DNA from: Winogradskyella echinorum
Lineage (GTDB): Bacteria > Bacteroidota > Bacteroidia > Flavobacteriales > Flavobacteriaceae
NCBI RefSeq assembly: GCF_014297365.1
Contig: NZ_JACOQD010000002.1
Coordinates: 620,001-684,000 of the forward strand
Direction: 5' to 3'
DNA: 64,000 bases
Both the position numbers and the translations under genes were made by a program. Under the pieces are notes generated by a model that worked only from the letters and a program-made list of their open reading frames with translations, made no database searches and was not told the DNA's origin. Below are positions 54,012-63,864 of this stretch, piece after piece (the stretch's first letter is position 1; each line of letters begins with the position of its first letter).

Positions 54012-54707
54012 ATGACTTTAAACTGTGTAGTTGTTGATGATTCTGCGATTCAACGTCTCTCTATAGTAAAGTTAATTGAGAATCATTCCTCACTTAACCT
54101 TATTGCAGAGTACAGCAGTGCGTTAGAAACAAAAAACGGTCTTAATACACACAAAGTGGATCTTATCTTCTTAGATATAGAGATGCCTGTATTAAACGGT
54201 TTTGAACTCTTAGATGTACTCAACAACAAACCCCAAATTATTTTTGTTACTGGTAAAACCGAATATGCTTTTAAAGCATTTAACTACGATGCTACCGATT
54301 ATCTTCAAAAACCAATCACGAAGGAACGATTTAACACAGCCGTCGAAAAAGCTATTGAGCAACACAAGCTTAAATTAGACTTTAACGAAACGGATGGTGA
54401 ACATATTTTTGTGAAAAGTAACCTTAAAAAACGTAAAGTTTATATTAAGGATATTAAATGGATTGAAGCACTTGGTGACTACGTAAAGGTAGTAACAGAA
54501 GAAAACAGCCTAGTAGTATTATCTACAATGAAGGCTTTTGAACAGGAATTACCTGAAGGTAAATTTTTAAGAATTCACAAATCCTACATTGTGAATCTCG
54601 ATAAAATTGACCGCTTTAACAGTAAAAATGTTGAAGTTGGAGCCTATGAAATTCCTTTGAGTCGAAATAAAAAGACCCAATTAGTTGATGCTTTAAACAA
54701 TATGTAA
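54012..54707 (+). CDS. LytTR-family response regulator
   Basis: 231 residues. Receiver domain (~4-118): VVVDDSAIQRLSIVKLIENH, phospho-acceptor Asp in LIFLDIEMPVLNGFELL, FVTGKTEYAFKAFNYDATDYLQKPI. C-terminal LytTR DNA-binding domain (~135-228): FVKSNLKKRKVYIKDIKWIEALGDYVKVVTEE and FLRIHKSYIVNLDKI. Its sensor kinase is not adjacent. Target genes are unknown; it precedes a terminator and is convergent with the Calx-beta protein gene. Confidence 0.93.
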   Translation: MTLNCVVVDDSAIQRLSIVKLIENHSSLNLIAEYSSALETKNGLNTHKVDLIFLDIEMPVLNGFELLDVLNNKPQIIFVTGKTEYAFKAFNYDATDYLQKPITKERFNTAVEKAIEQHKLKLDFNETDGEHIFVKSNLKKRKVYIKDIKWIEALGDYVKVVTEENSLVVLSTMKAFEQELPEGKFLRIHKSYIVNLDKIDRFNSKNVEVGAYEIPLSRNKKTQLVDALNNM

Positions 54708-54750
54708 AAACTTTACATTAAAAATTTAAAGCATTACATAATAGTTTATT

Positions 54751-54781
54751 AAAATCCCGATAAATACATCGGGATTTTTTT
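54751..54781. terminator. Terminator between LytTR regulator and Calx-beta protein gene
   Basis: AAAATCCCGAT (54751-54761), 6-nt loop, ATCGGGATTTT (54768-54778) then T-run. Stronger for the plus strand, with weaker T-run on the minus strand. Confidence 0.85.
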
Positions 54782-54797
54782 ATTGTTAAGAGTTATA

Positions 54798-57700
54798 TTA
54801 TTGCTTGATTAATTTCATAACTCTTTCTTGATTTAGACTAATCACTCTTATAAAATAGATGCCACTTTCAAAACCACTCATATCAATTTCTACACCAGTA
54901 TCATTAATTATCTTAGTGAAAATTTGTTTTCCATGGATCGATGTTATTTCTAAAGATGTTAACACTGAATTATTAGAAATTTGAAGTTTATCCTCCACTG
55001 GATTTGGGTACATTTTTATCATTTTTAATTCACTTTCAGCAGTACCTAAGCTTTCCACAAAAGTTGTGGTCCAAGTATTAGTTACTATTGCAGGATTAAA
55101 ATCAAAATAGATTTCTGCCGTATTCAGGATAACATCACCTATTTCATAATCTGGGAAAGGTTTTATTTTAAAAGTTATAAATCCATGACCAATTTGCGAA
55201 TCTATATTATCTTCAGAAGGAGGCAAATCTATGCCTGCGAAATTCCACTCTAAATACTTTCCTACGCGTTCTAAAGTATATGAATGGCTTGCATCTACCA
55301 TTTTCAATGTAGACTCGTCTAATTGGTCGTCTAATACATCTTCAATTCTTACATTAATAGCATTGGCAGTTCCTGTATTTTCAAATCGTATGGTATAAGT
55401 AAGATAATCATCGGTAGTAAATGTAGAATATACAATCTCTTCACCATGTTTTTCAGTAATATCGTTAGGGTCGTAAGAACCAACAATGGTTTGTGTCAGA
55501 TCAGAAGCATTATTTAATGGTAGAATATCTCCTGAAAGTAATTCTATGTCAACAGTGTTTGTAATGAGTTGCCCTAGACTTACTGTTGGTAAAGTTGGAA
55601 CCTGCATTCTTACCCAAAGGTTCTTAGTTTCAAATGGACCCAAATCATTAAATACATAAGAAAAACCCTCACTAGTTGTAGCAATAGATGCTATATTATC
55701 AGCATTCAAATAGTCTGGTGCTTCATAAACGTTTAGTAAATCTAAAGCCTCATCTATAATAAAATTTATAGTTCCAGAAGTTACTGTTTCATTAGAATTA
55801 TTCGTATAACTTATATAGTTCCAATACTCAAAACCTGGCATTGGTGGTTGTAAAGATGCAGAAACTTCTATTGCTAAATCAGCATAAGATGATACTGTTA
55901 TCGGAAAATCGTAAGTTGTAATATTTGAACCTTCAGGAATAGTTATATCAATAAAATTAGCGTTTGTAGCATAATAAGCCGTATAATCAGAATCTATCGT
56001 ATAGGATAAATCGTAGGTTGAATTCGGATTAGATTCATACAAATAATGTAGTGATACATATAAATTATTGACCACGCCATCGTTATTGATTTCATAATTG
56101 AATTGCCCTAATGGAAAATTAATTTCATCTGCTTCTTGAGTACCATTACCATTAGTATCTACAAAAGCATTAAGTTTTAAACCGTCCGACCTTTCTAAAC
56201 TAAATTCTGGATATACACTTTCAATGACTTCTGAATCGTAATAAGTACCCAAAAAGTTTATTACACCAAACCAACTAAAAATGTGGAAACCAAAATTAAT
56301 ATCATTTTGTGTAATAATGTGCATGGCTGAAAATGTTGTATTATCCATTTCTCCAGTGTCTAAACTTGCTAATGGACCACCAACTATATTAATATTTTGA
56401 GGATAGGATGCAAAACCATCAATATTCGTCACAGGCAAATTTCCATTATTTGTAACAGCAAAGTCAAACTCAATAGTATCACCAACGCTCGTATAACCGT
56501 CTCCATTAAAATCATTGTATGCTATAGTAACAATAGTTTGGATTGGAGATTCAACTTCAACAATAATCCTTGCAATGTCACAATTAGTTGTATTTGCTGC
56601 TAAACAAATTTCATAGTCTAAATAATAATTGCCAATTGATAAATCTACTGGAATAGTTAATACTCCTGATGGGCTTAAAGAAAAACCAAAGGTATTCGTG
56701 CTCACCAAAGACACATTTAAATCTAGCGGATTAACAGGTAATCCTTCAAACGTATCATTATTTAGTACCTGAAATGTTGCACCAACTTCTAGTACTGCCG
56801 TGATGTTGTCTGGTTGCGCATTAAGGTGATAATTATCTAAAATAATGCCCTCTAAAGTATATTCATTATTATAAGTGTTTTCAGAAGTTACAACCGCATT
56901 TATAAAAATATTTTCATCATCTTCATCTTGTTGATCTAAAATAGTTGGGTAACTTAATATTTCATTATTATAATCCTGACCAGCTGGAATTGTAGTAGTT
57001 ATTATAGACGTTGTATAGTCTGAATTATCTGCGGTTCCATTTGTTGTTGTAATCTGAATTTCAGTATCTATTGTGCTGGGATGTGTTAATCTTGGTACAA
57101 ATTGAAGTTCGTAGCCTTCTACTGCTACAAGACTGTCATCAGATTCACCTGTATTAGGGTTATAAACTCTTGCTAAATAAAAATCTGGAAGCCCATCGTT
57201 ATCGATAATAGTTACAATTCCGCTTTCAGAATTATTTGTGGTATTACCAGAAAAAACTGTAGCTATAAAATTTATAGTTTCTTGTGGTTCGTCTATATCA
57301 TCATCAATGACTGGAATTTGAAAAACAACATCATCATCACCTACTTCTATGGTTTTTGTTTGTAAAATATCTGTGTAATCAGAATCATCAGCAGTGCCAT
57401 TAGAAGTTTCTAATTGTATTATTACATCTGAGTTAAATACCCTATCCATAATTATTCTTACACTCGCCGGATTACTTTCGGAGTAATGGTATTGTACAAA
57501 GCTGAGTGTAGGAATAGTGTCATTGTCTAGTATAGTTACTATAACTTCAAAAAAACTATTAGTTGTGTTACCTGAAGTCACTGTAAAATTAATTGTATAG
57601 ATTTCGTCTTCTTCTGGTGTATCATCTTCTATTGTTGATATTGTATAACTTGCATCAAGTTTCCCAGCTGGTATTGTTAATATTGTAGTTGTTGTGATAT

Positions 57701-58241
57701 AATCAGAAACATCAGCACTGCCAGGTAAAGTCGTAAGATCTATAGTTATATCCTCACGATAATAATTGCTTAATGAAACTGAAAATGTAAATCCTTGTCC
57801 TTCTATCAAATTTCTGGTAGGCCAAGTCTCTACAGTAGGCGTAGTATCATTATCCCATAGTATAATTGATTGAGAAATATCTATATTATGAGTGTTATTA
57901 GAAGTTACTGAAGCCTCAATCGAAAAAGATTCATTTTCTTCTATAACAGAATCATTATTCGTAGCAATACTAAGTTCGTTACTACTTAAATCTCCTGCAG
58001 GAATTATGACGGTTGTTGTTAATGATGTATAGTCAGTTTCATCAGCCGTATCTGCAATTGTTTCAATATTAAGAATAACATCCGAGTTTGTAGGCATATT
58101 TAAACTTATCTTAAATGTGAATATATCACCTTCGATTAATGGATAACTATTCAAAGTACTAACGATATTAACCGTTGGGTCTTGAGAGAAACTTAAAAAT
58201 GATTGACAAACGAGAATAAGTAATAGTATAATTTTCTTCAT
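54798..58241 (-). CDS. Calx-beta repeat T9SS type A cargo protein
   Basis: 1147 residues with signal peptide (MKKIILLLILVCQSFLSFSQ). Four Calx-beta domains fill ~21-470; each has the NGTADDSDYT and DDDIDEPQETINF type motifs and ends with a (I)LDND strand. A cadherin/DUF11-like region follows (ITIAYNDFNGDGYTSVGDTIEFDFAVTNNG). A DUF7619-type domain (~935-1055) holds GSYDPNDITEKHGEEIVYSTFTTDDYLTYTIRFENTGT. The C-terminal ~75 residues are a T9SS type A sorting domain (MKMYPNPVEDKLQISNNS ... GFESGIYFIRVIS). Calcium-stabilised surface or secreted protein; exact role unknown. Confidence 0.92.
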   Translation of the reverse strand: MKKIILLLILVCQSFLSFSQDPTVNIVSTLNSYPLIEGDIFTFKISLNMPTNSDVILNIETIADTADETDYTSLTTTVIIPAGDLSSNELSIATNNDSVIEENESFSIEASVTSNNTHNIDISQSIILWDNDTTPTVETWPTRNLIEGQGFTFSVSLSNYYREDITIDLTTLPGSADVSDYITTTTILTIPAGKLDASYTISTIEDDTPEEDEIYTINFTVTSGNTTNSFFEVIVTILDNDTIPTLSFVQYHYSESNPASVRIIMDRVFNSDVIIQLETSNGTADDSDYTDILQTKTIEVGDDDVVFQIPVIDDDIDEPQETINFIATVFSGNTTNNSESGIVTIIDNDGLPDFYLARVYNPNTGESDDSLVAVEGYELQFVPRLTHPSTIDTEIQITTTNGTADNSDYTTSIITTTIPAGQDYNNEILSYPTILDQQDEDDENIFINAVVTSENTYNNEYTLEGIILDNYHLNAQPDNITAVLEVGATFQVLNNDTFEGLPVNPLDLNVSLVSTNTFGFSLSPSGVLTIPVDLSIGNYYLDYEICLAANTTNCDIARIIVEVESPIQTIVTIAYNDFNGDGYTSVGDTIEFDFAVTNNGNLPVTNIDGFASYPQNINIVGGPLASLDTGEMDNTTFSAMHIITQNDINFGFHIFSWFGVINFLGTYYDSEVIESVYPEFSLERSDGLKLNAFVDTNGNGTQEADEINFPLGQFNYEINNDGVVNNLYVSLHYLYESNPNSTYDLSYTIDSDYTAYYATNANFIDITIPEGSNITTYDFPITVSSYADLAIEVSASLQPPMPGFEYWNYISYTNNSNETVTSGTINFIIDEALDLLNVYEAPDYLNADNIASIATTSEGFSYVFNDLGPFETKNLWVRMQVPTLPTVSLGQLITNTVDIELLSGDILPLNNASDLTQTIVGSYDPNDITEKHGEEIVYSTFTTDDYLTYTIRFENTGTANAINVRIEDVLDDQLDESTLKMVDASHSYTLERVGKYLEWNFAGIDLPPSEDNIDSQIGHGFITFKIKPFPDYEIGDVILNTAEIYFDFNPAIVTNTWTTTFVESLGTAESELKMIKMYPNPVEDKLQISNNSVLTSLEITSIHGKQIFTKIINDTGVEIDMSGFESGIYFIRVISLNQERVMKLIKQ

Positions 58242-58401
58242 AGCGATTGATTTTGTTAGTTTCCTTTTTCACTTAGAAGATGTAAAAAACGAAAAAGAGT
58301 TGCGTTAAAAAGACAATTAAATATTCAACTAAATGAAATAACCTTATTGATTCAGACGCACTTTATGACAATTGGGAAGAATTATCTAGCCTTAGTGGAA
58401 C

Positions 58402-60852
58402 TTAATAATTATCAACATTAATAATGACTCTCACAGCCCTAAAATCCTTTACAGCATTAAAACTATTATCTATTTTAATAATGGCTTCTTTTGTTTTAGC
58501 TAATGATTGTTTTTCTGGAATTTTAAGTAATATGTTTTTTAGATAAAGATTACGAATTCTAGATACTGGCGGAAACTCTGGTCCTAAAACATTAGCTTTA
58601 AAGACTTGTCTTAATGATTTAGCGTACCAATCTGCAGCTAAGTTAACACGATTGTAATCCTTATGCTTAAATGTTATTTTAATTAACCTATAAATTGGTG
58701 GATATTTATAGTTATATCTATCATTCATTTGCTCAGCGAACATGTCTTTAAATGAATTAGTAGATACTTGCTGCAAAATATTATGATGTGGATTATAAGT
58801 TTGAATCAACACCTTTCCTCTTAAATCTGTACGTCCTGCCCTACCAGATACCTGAGCCATTAGTTGATAACTACGCTCGTGTGCTCTAAAATCTGGAAAG
58901 TTGAGCAAATTATCCGCATTCATAATACCAACCAGCTTCACATGTCTAAAGTCTAAACCTTTAGTCAACATTTGTGTGCCAACTAAAATATCGACTTCGC
59001 GCTGTTCAAAGCTATTTATAATTTTCTCAAAACCATATTTGCCTCGCGTCGTATCTAAGTCCATGCGAGCAACTTTCTTTTCAGGGAATAGCGCTTTTAC
59101 CTCTTCTTCTATCTGCTCTGTACCAAATCCTTTTGTATCCAAAGTTGCATTTCCACAAGCTTGACAACTTTTTAGCATCATAGAGTTATAACCACAATAA
59201 TGACAACGCAATTGATCTCTGTATTGATGATAAGTTAAACTTACATCACAATTAGGACATTGAGGAGATGTTCCGCAGGTAGTACACTCTATAATAGGAG
59301 AAAAGCCTCTTCTGTTTTGAAATAGTATAATTTGAAACCCTTGTTCTAAGGTTTCGGTCATTTCTTCAATAAGTCGGTCACTAAAATGACCTTTCATTCG
59401 CTTGCGTTTGTATTTATCAGCTAAATCTACCAATTCAATATCTGGCATTAATACATTATTGTAGCGTGTATTTAACTCTATTAATCCATATTTACCTTGG
59501 CTAGCATTAAAATAACTCTCTAGACTTGGTGTTGCTGAGCCTAAAAGTGTTTTGGCACTATGTAAATTAGCCAATACAATAGCAGCATCTCTGGCATGAT
59601 AACGTGGAGCAGGATCGAATTGTTTATAGGATTGCTCATGCTCTTCGTCTACTATAATTAAGCCTAGATTATTAAATGGTAATAACAAGGATGAACGCGC
59701 TCCGATAACAACTTGAGCTTTTTCAGAATTTTTGAGCATATTATTCCAAACCTCTACCCTTTCATTACCTGAATATCTACTATGGAATACTGCCACCTTA
59801 TCTCCAAAATAGTCTTGTAATCGCTGCACTAACTGTGTTGTTAAGGCAATTTCTGGTAATAGATATAGTACTTGTTTTCCAGAATCTAATTGCTTTTTAA
59901 TGAGTTGCACATAGATTTCTGTTTTACCAGAAGATGTTACTCCATGCAAAAGCGCAACTGATTTTGATTGAAAAGCGTCTTCAATCTCATTAAAGGCTAC
60001 TAATTGGGCTTCGTTTAAAGTTTTAACATCTGCATCTCCTTCCCCCTCAAATTTAATTCTATCAGTTCTTATATGATACTCTTCTAGAATAGACTTATCA
60101 ATTAAAGTCTTAATTATAGCGCTTGAAGCTCCGCTTCGCTCCGCTAATTCAGTAACCTTTATAGGCTGATTAGAGGCTTCTAAAGTAAACAATGCCAAAA
60201 TAACTTCGCGCTGTTTTGGCGCACGACTTAATTCTTCTAATAACTCTTGAAGGTTTTTTTCTGTTTTATAGCTTTCGTGCAACTTAACATATCGCACTAA
60301 TTTTGGAGTGTATTTTTCATAAAGTTCTTCTTGTAAATTCAGAATTCCTTTTTCTACCAGCCCATTAATAACTGGTAATACGCGCTTTTTGTCTAAAATT
60401 GACACCACATCATTAATTTTTAATGAGGACTGATGGTGTAAAGCTTCATAAATTAAAAATTCATCATCTTTTAATTCTGAATCTTTAACTTCTATTTTAT
60501 CGTTTTTAGAGATGATGGTTTCGCTTTCTAAAATAAATGCATTAGGCATTGCTGCACGCATTACCTCTCCAACACTACACATATAATATTTAGCAATCCA
60601 TTCCCAATGTTTTAGTTGGGTTTGAGTAACAACAGGTACTTCATCTAAAATTTGATGAATGGTTTTTGCCTCATAAGCTGTTGGCGGATTATTATGGATT
60701 TTATAGGCTAAAGCAGTATAGATTTTGCTCTTACCAAAAGGTACAGCAACACGCATACCAGGTTTAATGAATTGAGCTTCTGCTTCTGTAATGTGATACG
60801 TAAAGGCTTTTTGAAGAGGAATTGGCAATATGACATCTAAGAAATAGATCAC
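58402..60852 (-). CDS. priA: Replication restart helicase PriA
   Basis: 816 residues. N-terminal DNA-binding domain (FLDVILPIPLQKAFTYHI), Walker A GVTSSGKTEIY, LIIVDEEHEQSYKQ (DEEH), ILFQNRRGFSP and eight zinc-binding cysteines (CTTCGTSPQCPNC ... CHYCGY ... CQACGN), then QVSGRAGRTD. It restarts stalled replication forks. The stop of the upstream DUF2147 gene overlaps its start by 4 bases. Confidence 0.96.
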   Translation of the reverse strand: MIYFLDVILPIPLQKAFTYHITEAEAQFIKPGMRVAVPFGKSKIYTALAYKIHNNPPTAYEAKTIHQILDEVPVVTQTQLKHWEWIAKYYMCSVGEVMRAAMPNAFILESETIISKNDKIEVKDSELKDDEFLIYEALHHQSSLKINDVVSILDKKRVLPVINGLVEKGILNLQEELYEKYTPKLVRYVKLHESYKTEKNLQELLEELSRAPKQREVILALFTLEASNQPIKVTELAERSGASSAIIKTLIDKSILEEYHIRTDRIKFEGEGDADVKTLNEAQLVAFNEIEDAFQSKSVALLHGVTSSGKTEIYVQLIKKQLDSGKQVLYLLPEIALTTQLVQRLQDYFGDKVAVFHSRYSGNERVEVWNNMLKNSEKAQVVIGARSSLLLPFNNLGLIIVDEEHEQSYKQFDPAPRYHARDAAIVLANLHSAKTLLGSATPSLESYFNASQGKYGLIELNTRYNNVLMPDIELVDLADKYKRKRMKGHFSDRLIEEMTETLEQGFQIILFQNRRGFSPIIECTTCGTSPQCPNCDVSLTYHQYRDQLRCHYCGYNSMMLKSCQACGNATLDTKGFGTEQIEEEVKALFPEKKVARMDLDTTRGKYGFEKIINSFEQREVDILVGTQMLTKGLDFRHVKLVGIMNADNLLNFPDFRAHERSYQLMAQVSGRAGRTDLRGKVLIQTYNPHHNILQQVSTNSFKDMFAEQMNDRYNYKYPPIYRLIKITFKHKDYNRVNLAADWYAKSLRQVFKANVLGPEFPPVSRIRNLYLKNILLKIPEKQSLAKTKEAIIKIDNSFNAVKDFRAVRVIINVDNY

Positions 60853-61277
60853 TCGCTAACGCGTTTCCAATATTGGGTTTTGTAGAAGAAGGCTATGTAA
60901 CCTCTTACTTGTAGTGTATCTTTGTCATCTTCAATTTTTAGTCGACATTTATATACTTTTCCATTGGTTGGGTTTAGTATATTTCCTCCTTCGTAAACGT
61001 CATCATCTTTTTTTAATCCGTCAATAATTACCATCCCAATAATGGGTTTATCTTTATTTTTACCTTCACATTTATCACAAAGTGGATTTTTACGTTTGGC
61101 GTTTATTACTTTTAAAATTTTACCATAAATCTTTCCTTCAACCTCATAAATCTCTACTATCGATTTTTCTTCGCCCGTCTCATCATCAATTGTTTTCCAT
61201 TTACCTATAACCGACTGAGCCGAAAGACTCATCAGCATAAAGTACATTACAAAAAGTAATATGAAATTTTTAAACAT
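60849..61277 (-). CDS. DUF2147 exported protein
   Basis: 142 residues with signal peptide (cleavage after LMSLSAQ). Mature part GKWKTIDDETGEEKSIVEIYEVEGKIYGKIL and CDKCEGKNKDKPIIGMVIIDGLKKDDDVYEGGNILNPTNGKVYKCRLKI fits DUF2147, a beta-barrel-like lipocalin relative of unknown role. It overlaps priA by 4 bases at its end. Confidence 0.88.
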   Translation of the reverse strand: MFKNFILLFVMYFMLMSLSAQSVIGKWKTIDDETGEEKSIVEIYEVEGKIYGKILKVINAKRKNPLCDKCEGKNKDKPIIGMVIIDGLKKDDDVYEGGNILNPTNGKVYKCRLKIEDDKDTLQVRGYIAFFYKTQYWKRVSE

Positions 61278-61363
61278 GACCAGGTGTTTTTGAGTTTAAA
61301 ATTATTTCTTATTTAAAATAACTGCAAAAACTCATATAATATTTCAAAAGTAATAGGTTTATT

Positions 61364-61397
61364 TAAAAAAACCATCTCAAATTGAGATGGTTTTTAA
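61364..61397 (-). terminator. Terminator downstream of the DUF6252-like gene
   Basis: On the minus strand AAAAACCATCTCAA and TTGAGATGGTTTTT form a near-perfect palindrome followed by T-run. It lies just after the stop at 61419. Confidence 0.8.
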
Positions 61398-61418
61398 AAG
61401 ACTAAACAAAAAAAATAA

Positions 61419-61958
61419 TTATTCGTCAGTGTATTGAACATCATTAAAAATACCATCAGTGACATTGTATAAAATATTTGGGTTGTCATCATCTATTGCT
61501 GTAAAGTAAAACTCTCCAGATACAATTTTATTGACTTTATCTATAGCTGTTATTTTTACATAGGCATTTAACTCTGACTCTGAACTAAGATATGTTCCAT
61601 TTTCATCTTGTTCACTATAATAACCACTCACTGTAATATCCTCTTGTTGAGCAAAATATTCTGTTCCTGCCGTTATTACATTAAAATCTAAACCACCTAA
61701 ACCTATACCTATTGCTTCAGTATTAGTACTACCATCAAAAGAAGCTGCGCCAATTGCAAAGGCAAAAACAGGACCTGCTTCCACTAATTGAGCATGTACT
61801 CCATCAAAAAGGCTATTGCCTTCAGCTACAAAATTTTGCCCATTTACTTTAGCTGTTAAATAAGCACCATCTAGATTATCTGAATCACTAGAATCGTCAT
61901 TACTACTACAACCTGTAAATAATACTAGTGTTAGGAATAAAAAAAATATTTTTTTCAT
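61419..61958 (-). CDS. Small lipoprotein, DUF6252-like
   Basis: 179 residues. Lipoprotein signal MKKIFFLFLTLVLFTGCSSND (Cys17), then an Asp/Ser-rich linker and a beta-sheet domain (AYLTAKVNGQNFVAEGNSL, GIGLGGLDFNVITAGTEYFAQ, VSGEFYFTA). This looks like DUF6252, a Bacteroidota lipoprotein domain of unknown function. Monocistronic with its own terminator. Confidence 0.75.
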   Translation of the reverse strand: MKKIFFLFLTLVLFTGCSSNDDSSDSDNLDGAYLTAKVNGQNFVAEGNSLFDGVHAQLVEAGPVFAFAIGAASFDGSTNTEAIGIGLGGLDFNVITAGTEYFAQQEDITVSGYYSEQDENGTYLSSESELNAYVKITAIDKVNKIVSGEFYFTAIDDDNPNILYNVTDGIFNDVQYTDE

Positions 61959-61978
61959 GATTAAATCGTTTTTGTGAA

Positions 61979-62845
61979 TTAATTACCAATTTTTAATAAT
62001 TTGCGCAATGAAGATGTATCTTTCTTCTTTGTTTTCGCTTTTACCTCTTTAGTTTTTGCTTTATCCTTGATTTGTCTTGAAGAACTTCTTGATCGTTTTT
62101 TATCATCAGGTATTCTCCTTTCGCTGGATTTTGTGTTTTTATTAATAATCAGCATATTTGGTTCGGTACCTCCAGATTTTTTATCTGCTAAAGCTCTTAA
62201 TCTTGCCACCTCAGTATCTAAATCACCTAAATAAATTTTATCATAAAGCACTATAGCTTCCGAGTAACGTTCTTGCTCTTCGTAGATCCAGGCCAATAAT
62301 AATAACTCGTGTCGTGTAGATTTAACATTGTCTTTATTAGGATTTACTTCTAAGCTTTTATTTACATCAACCTCTGCCTCTTTTATGTTTCCTAAATAAA
62401 ATTGTAATTGTGCTCTCATGTAATATGCCATAGCATTTGGCGACAATGCAACCATTTGATTATACCTCTCAAGCTCACTTTCTTTCGCGTTTTCTCTAGC
62501 AATGAGTTTTTTACTAGTTCGTTCTCGATCTAGGTAGTTGTAATAGGTATCGCAACTATATATTAATTCATAATTCAAAGAGATAATCAATTCTTTTCGA
62601 GCTAATTGGCCCTTATAAAATTTTTGATTGATATCTTCTTCTACAATTTCTGCATCAATTTGAGTTGCATATTTTGGTAGCGTCTCTCTAAAACAAGTTT
62701 TATAGGCATTTTCTGTGAGATGACGTTTTAGACTTTCTTCTTCTATACAATTACATATATCAGATTTGAAAGCAGCTTTATATGATTGCCCATTAACCTT
62801 ACAATGACATAAAATTGCTATAAAAATTGCTACTATTAATTTCAT
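61979..62845 (-). CDS. Exported TPR protein with very basic C-terminal tail
   Basis: 288 residues with signal peptide (cleavage near CKVNG). Tetratricopeptide-like helices fill ~125-225 (MAYYMRAQLQFYLGNIKEAEVDVNKSLEVNP, LLLLAWIYEEQERYSEAIVLYDKIY). The last ~55 residues are Lys/Arg/Ser-rich (DDKKRSRSSSRQIKDKAKTKE...). No family beyond TPR is recognised. It is 20 bases upstream-neighbour of the DUF6252-like gene on the minus strand and 19 bases after the next gene; probable operon. Confidence 0.75.
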   Translation of the reverse strand: MKLIVAIFIAILCHCKVNGQSYKAAFKSDICNCIEEESLKRHLTENAYKTCFRETLPKYATQIDAEIVEEDINQKFYKGQLARKELIISLNYELIYSCDTYYNYLDRERTSKKLIARENAKESELERYNQMVALSPNAMAYYMRAQLQFYLGNIKEAEVDVNKSLEVNPNKDNVKSTRHELLLLAWIYEEQERYSEAIVLYDKIYLGDLDTEVARLRALADKKSGGTEPNMLIINKNTKSSERRIPDDKKRSRSSSRQIKDKAKTKEVKAKTKKKDTSSLRKLLKIGN

Positions 62846-62864
62846 AATTACTCATTTAACACCA

Positions 62865-63296
62865 TTAATTATCATCTTCCTCTTCTTCAGTTCCCATGAA
62901 ATAAGCTTTTACTGTAGTGCTGCAAAATTTCAATGCTTTTTTTGCTCTATTTAAGTTAAGCGTAGCTTTAGCCTGTTTCATAAATGAAGCATCACTAATG
63001 TCATCTACAATGTCTGGTACAACTTGCCATAGACTATCAATATTTTGCTCTGCACGCTCTACTAGTTCATCTTCAATTTCAGATGGCACATCTACGCCAG
63101 CTTTTACTAAACTATCGTATACAAAAACCTTGTGATACAAATCAAATGAATGATTAACAAACTGATCTACACTTGCTACCTTTGATGCTCGCTTTGGAGG
63201 CTTAATTCTTTTTTGAGACCAGCTAGAAGCAGGTATTAAAAAAAGAATTAAAATGACTACTACTGCTAGTTGATTAAGACTATTTTTTGTTTTCAT
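62865..63296 (-). CDS. Exported hypothetical protein
   Basis: 143 residues from the ATG at 63296: MKTKNSLNQLAVVVILILFLIPASSWSQ is a signal peptide, followed by KRIKPPKRASKVASVDQFVNHSFDLYHKVFVYDSLVKAG, helical, with an acidic EEEEDDN end. An earlier in-frame ATG (63344) would put 16 non-signal-like residues in front and overlap the next gene, so 63296 is preferred. No family recognised. Confidence 0.65.
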   Translation of the reverse strand: MKTKNSLNQLAVVVILILFLIPASSWSQKRIKPPKRASKVASVDQFVNHSFDLYHKVFVYDSLVKAGVDVPSEIEDELVERAEQNIDSLWQVVPDIVDDISDASFMKQAKATLNLNRAKKALKFCSTTVKAYFMGTEEEEDDN

Positions 63297-63336
63297 GAGG
63301 GAATTATTTTGTTGCTTATAAATATGATGACTACAG

Positions 63337-63864
63337 TTAATCATAGTTTATAGTTCCATTCATAGTTAAAATCGTTTCTGTATCTACATTTATAACTGTT
63401 GTATTACTAAATACAATTTCTTTAGCAATCTTATCTACACTAAATCCTGTACCACAATCTGTATTATCAGCAGCAGTTGTTGGTGGTGTAGAACATACGT
63501 AACTGTATTCTACTCCATCTTTTAATATGGTCATTGAAATAGCTTTATTAACCTCGGTATTAACAGTAAACTCTGCTGCCACAATGACAAAGGCATTTGA
63601 AAAATCTGTTGGCACCAATTCATCATTTTCTATTGTGGTATTTTCATCTAATAAAACAACAGAATCTGAAGTACCTGTAGTATTAAAAGCATCTTCACTA
63701 ATATTACCAACAACTAAAGTGCTACCAACACTTGAAGTGTCTGGACCTGATAATTGGATGGTTCCATATACTTCACCATCAGAATTTGAATCATCATTAC
63801 TTGAGCAACTCATTATTGATAATACAAGTAAAGCGATTGTGAAGAGTTTTAATTTAGTTTTCAT
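63337..63864 (-). CDS. Small lipoprotein of unknown function
   Basis: 175 residues. Lipoprotein signal MKTKLKLFTIALLVLSIMSCSSND (Cys20), then a beta-rich part (YGTIQLSGPDTSSVGSTLVVGN, SNAFVIVAAEFTVNTEVNKAISMTIL, CSTPPTTAADNTDCGTGFS). No family recognised. The 136 bases upstream (63865-64000) hold no ORF; its promoter is presumably there. Confidence 0.7.
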   Translation of the reverse strand: MKTKLKLFTIALLVLSIMSCSSNDDSNSDGEVYGTIQLSGPDTSSVGSTLVVGNISEDAFNTTGTSDSVVLLDENTTIENDELVPTDFSNAFVIVAAEFTVNTEVNKAISMTILKDGVEYSYVCSTPPTTAADNTDCGTGFSVDKIAKEIVFSNTTVINVDTETILTMNGTINYD

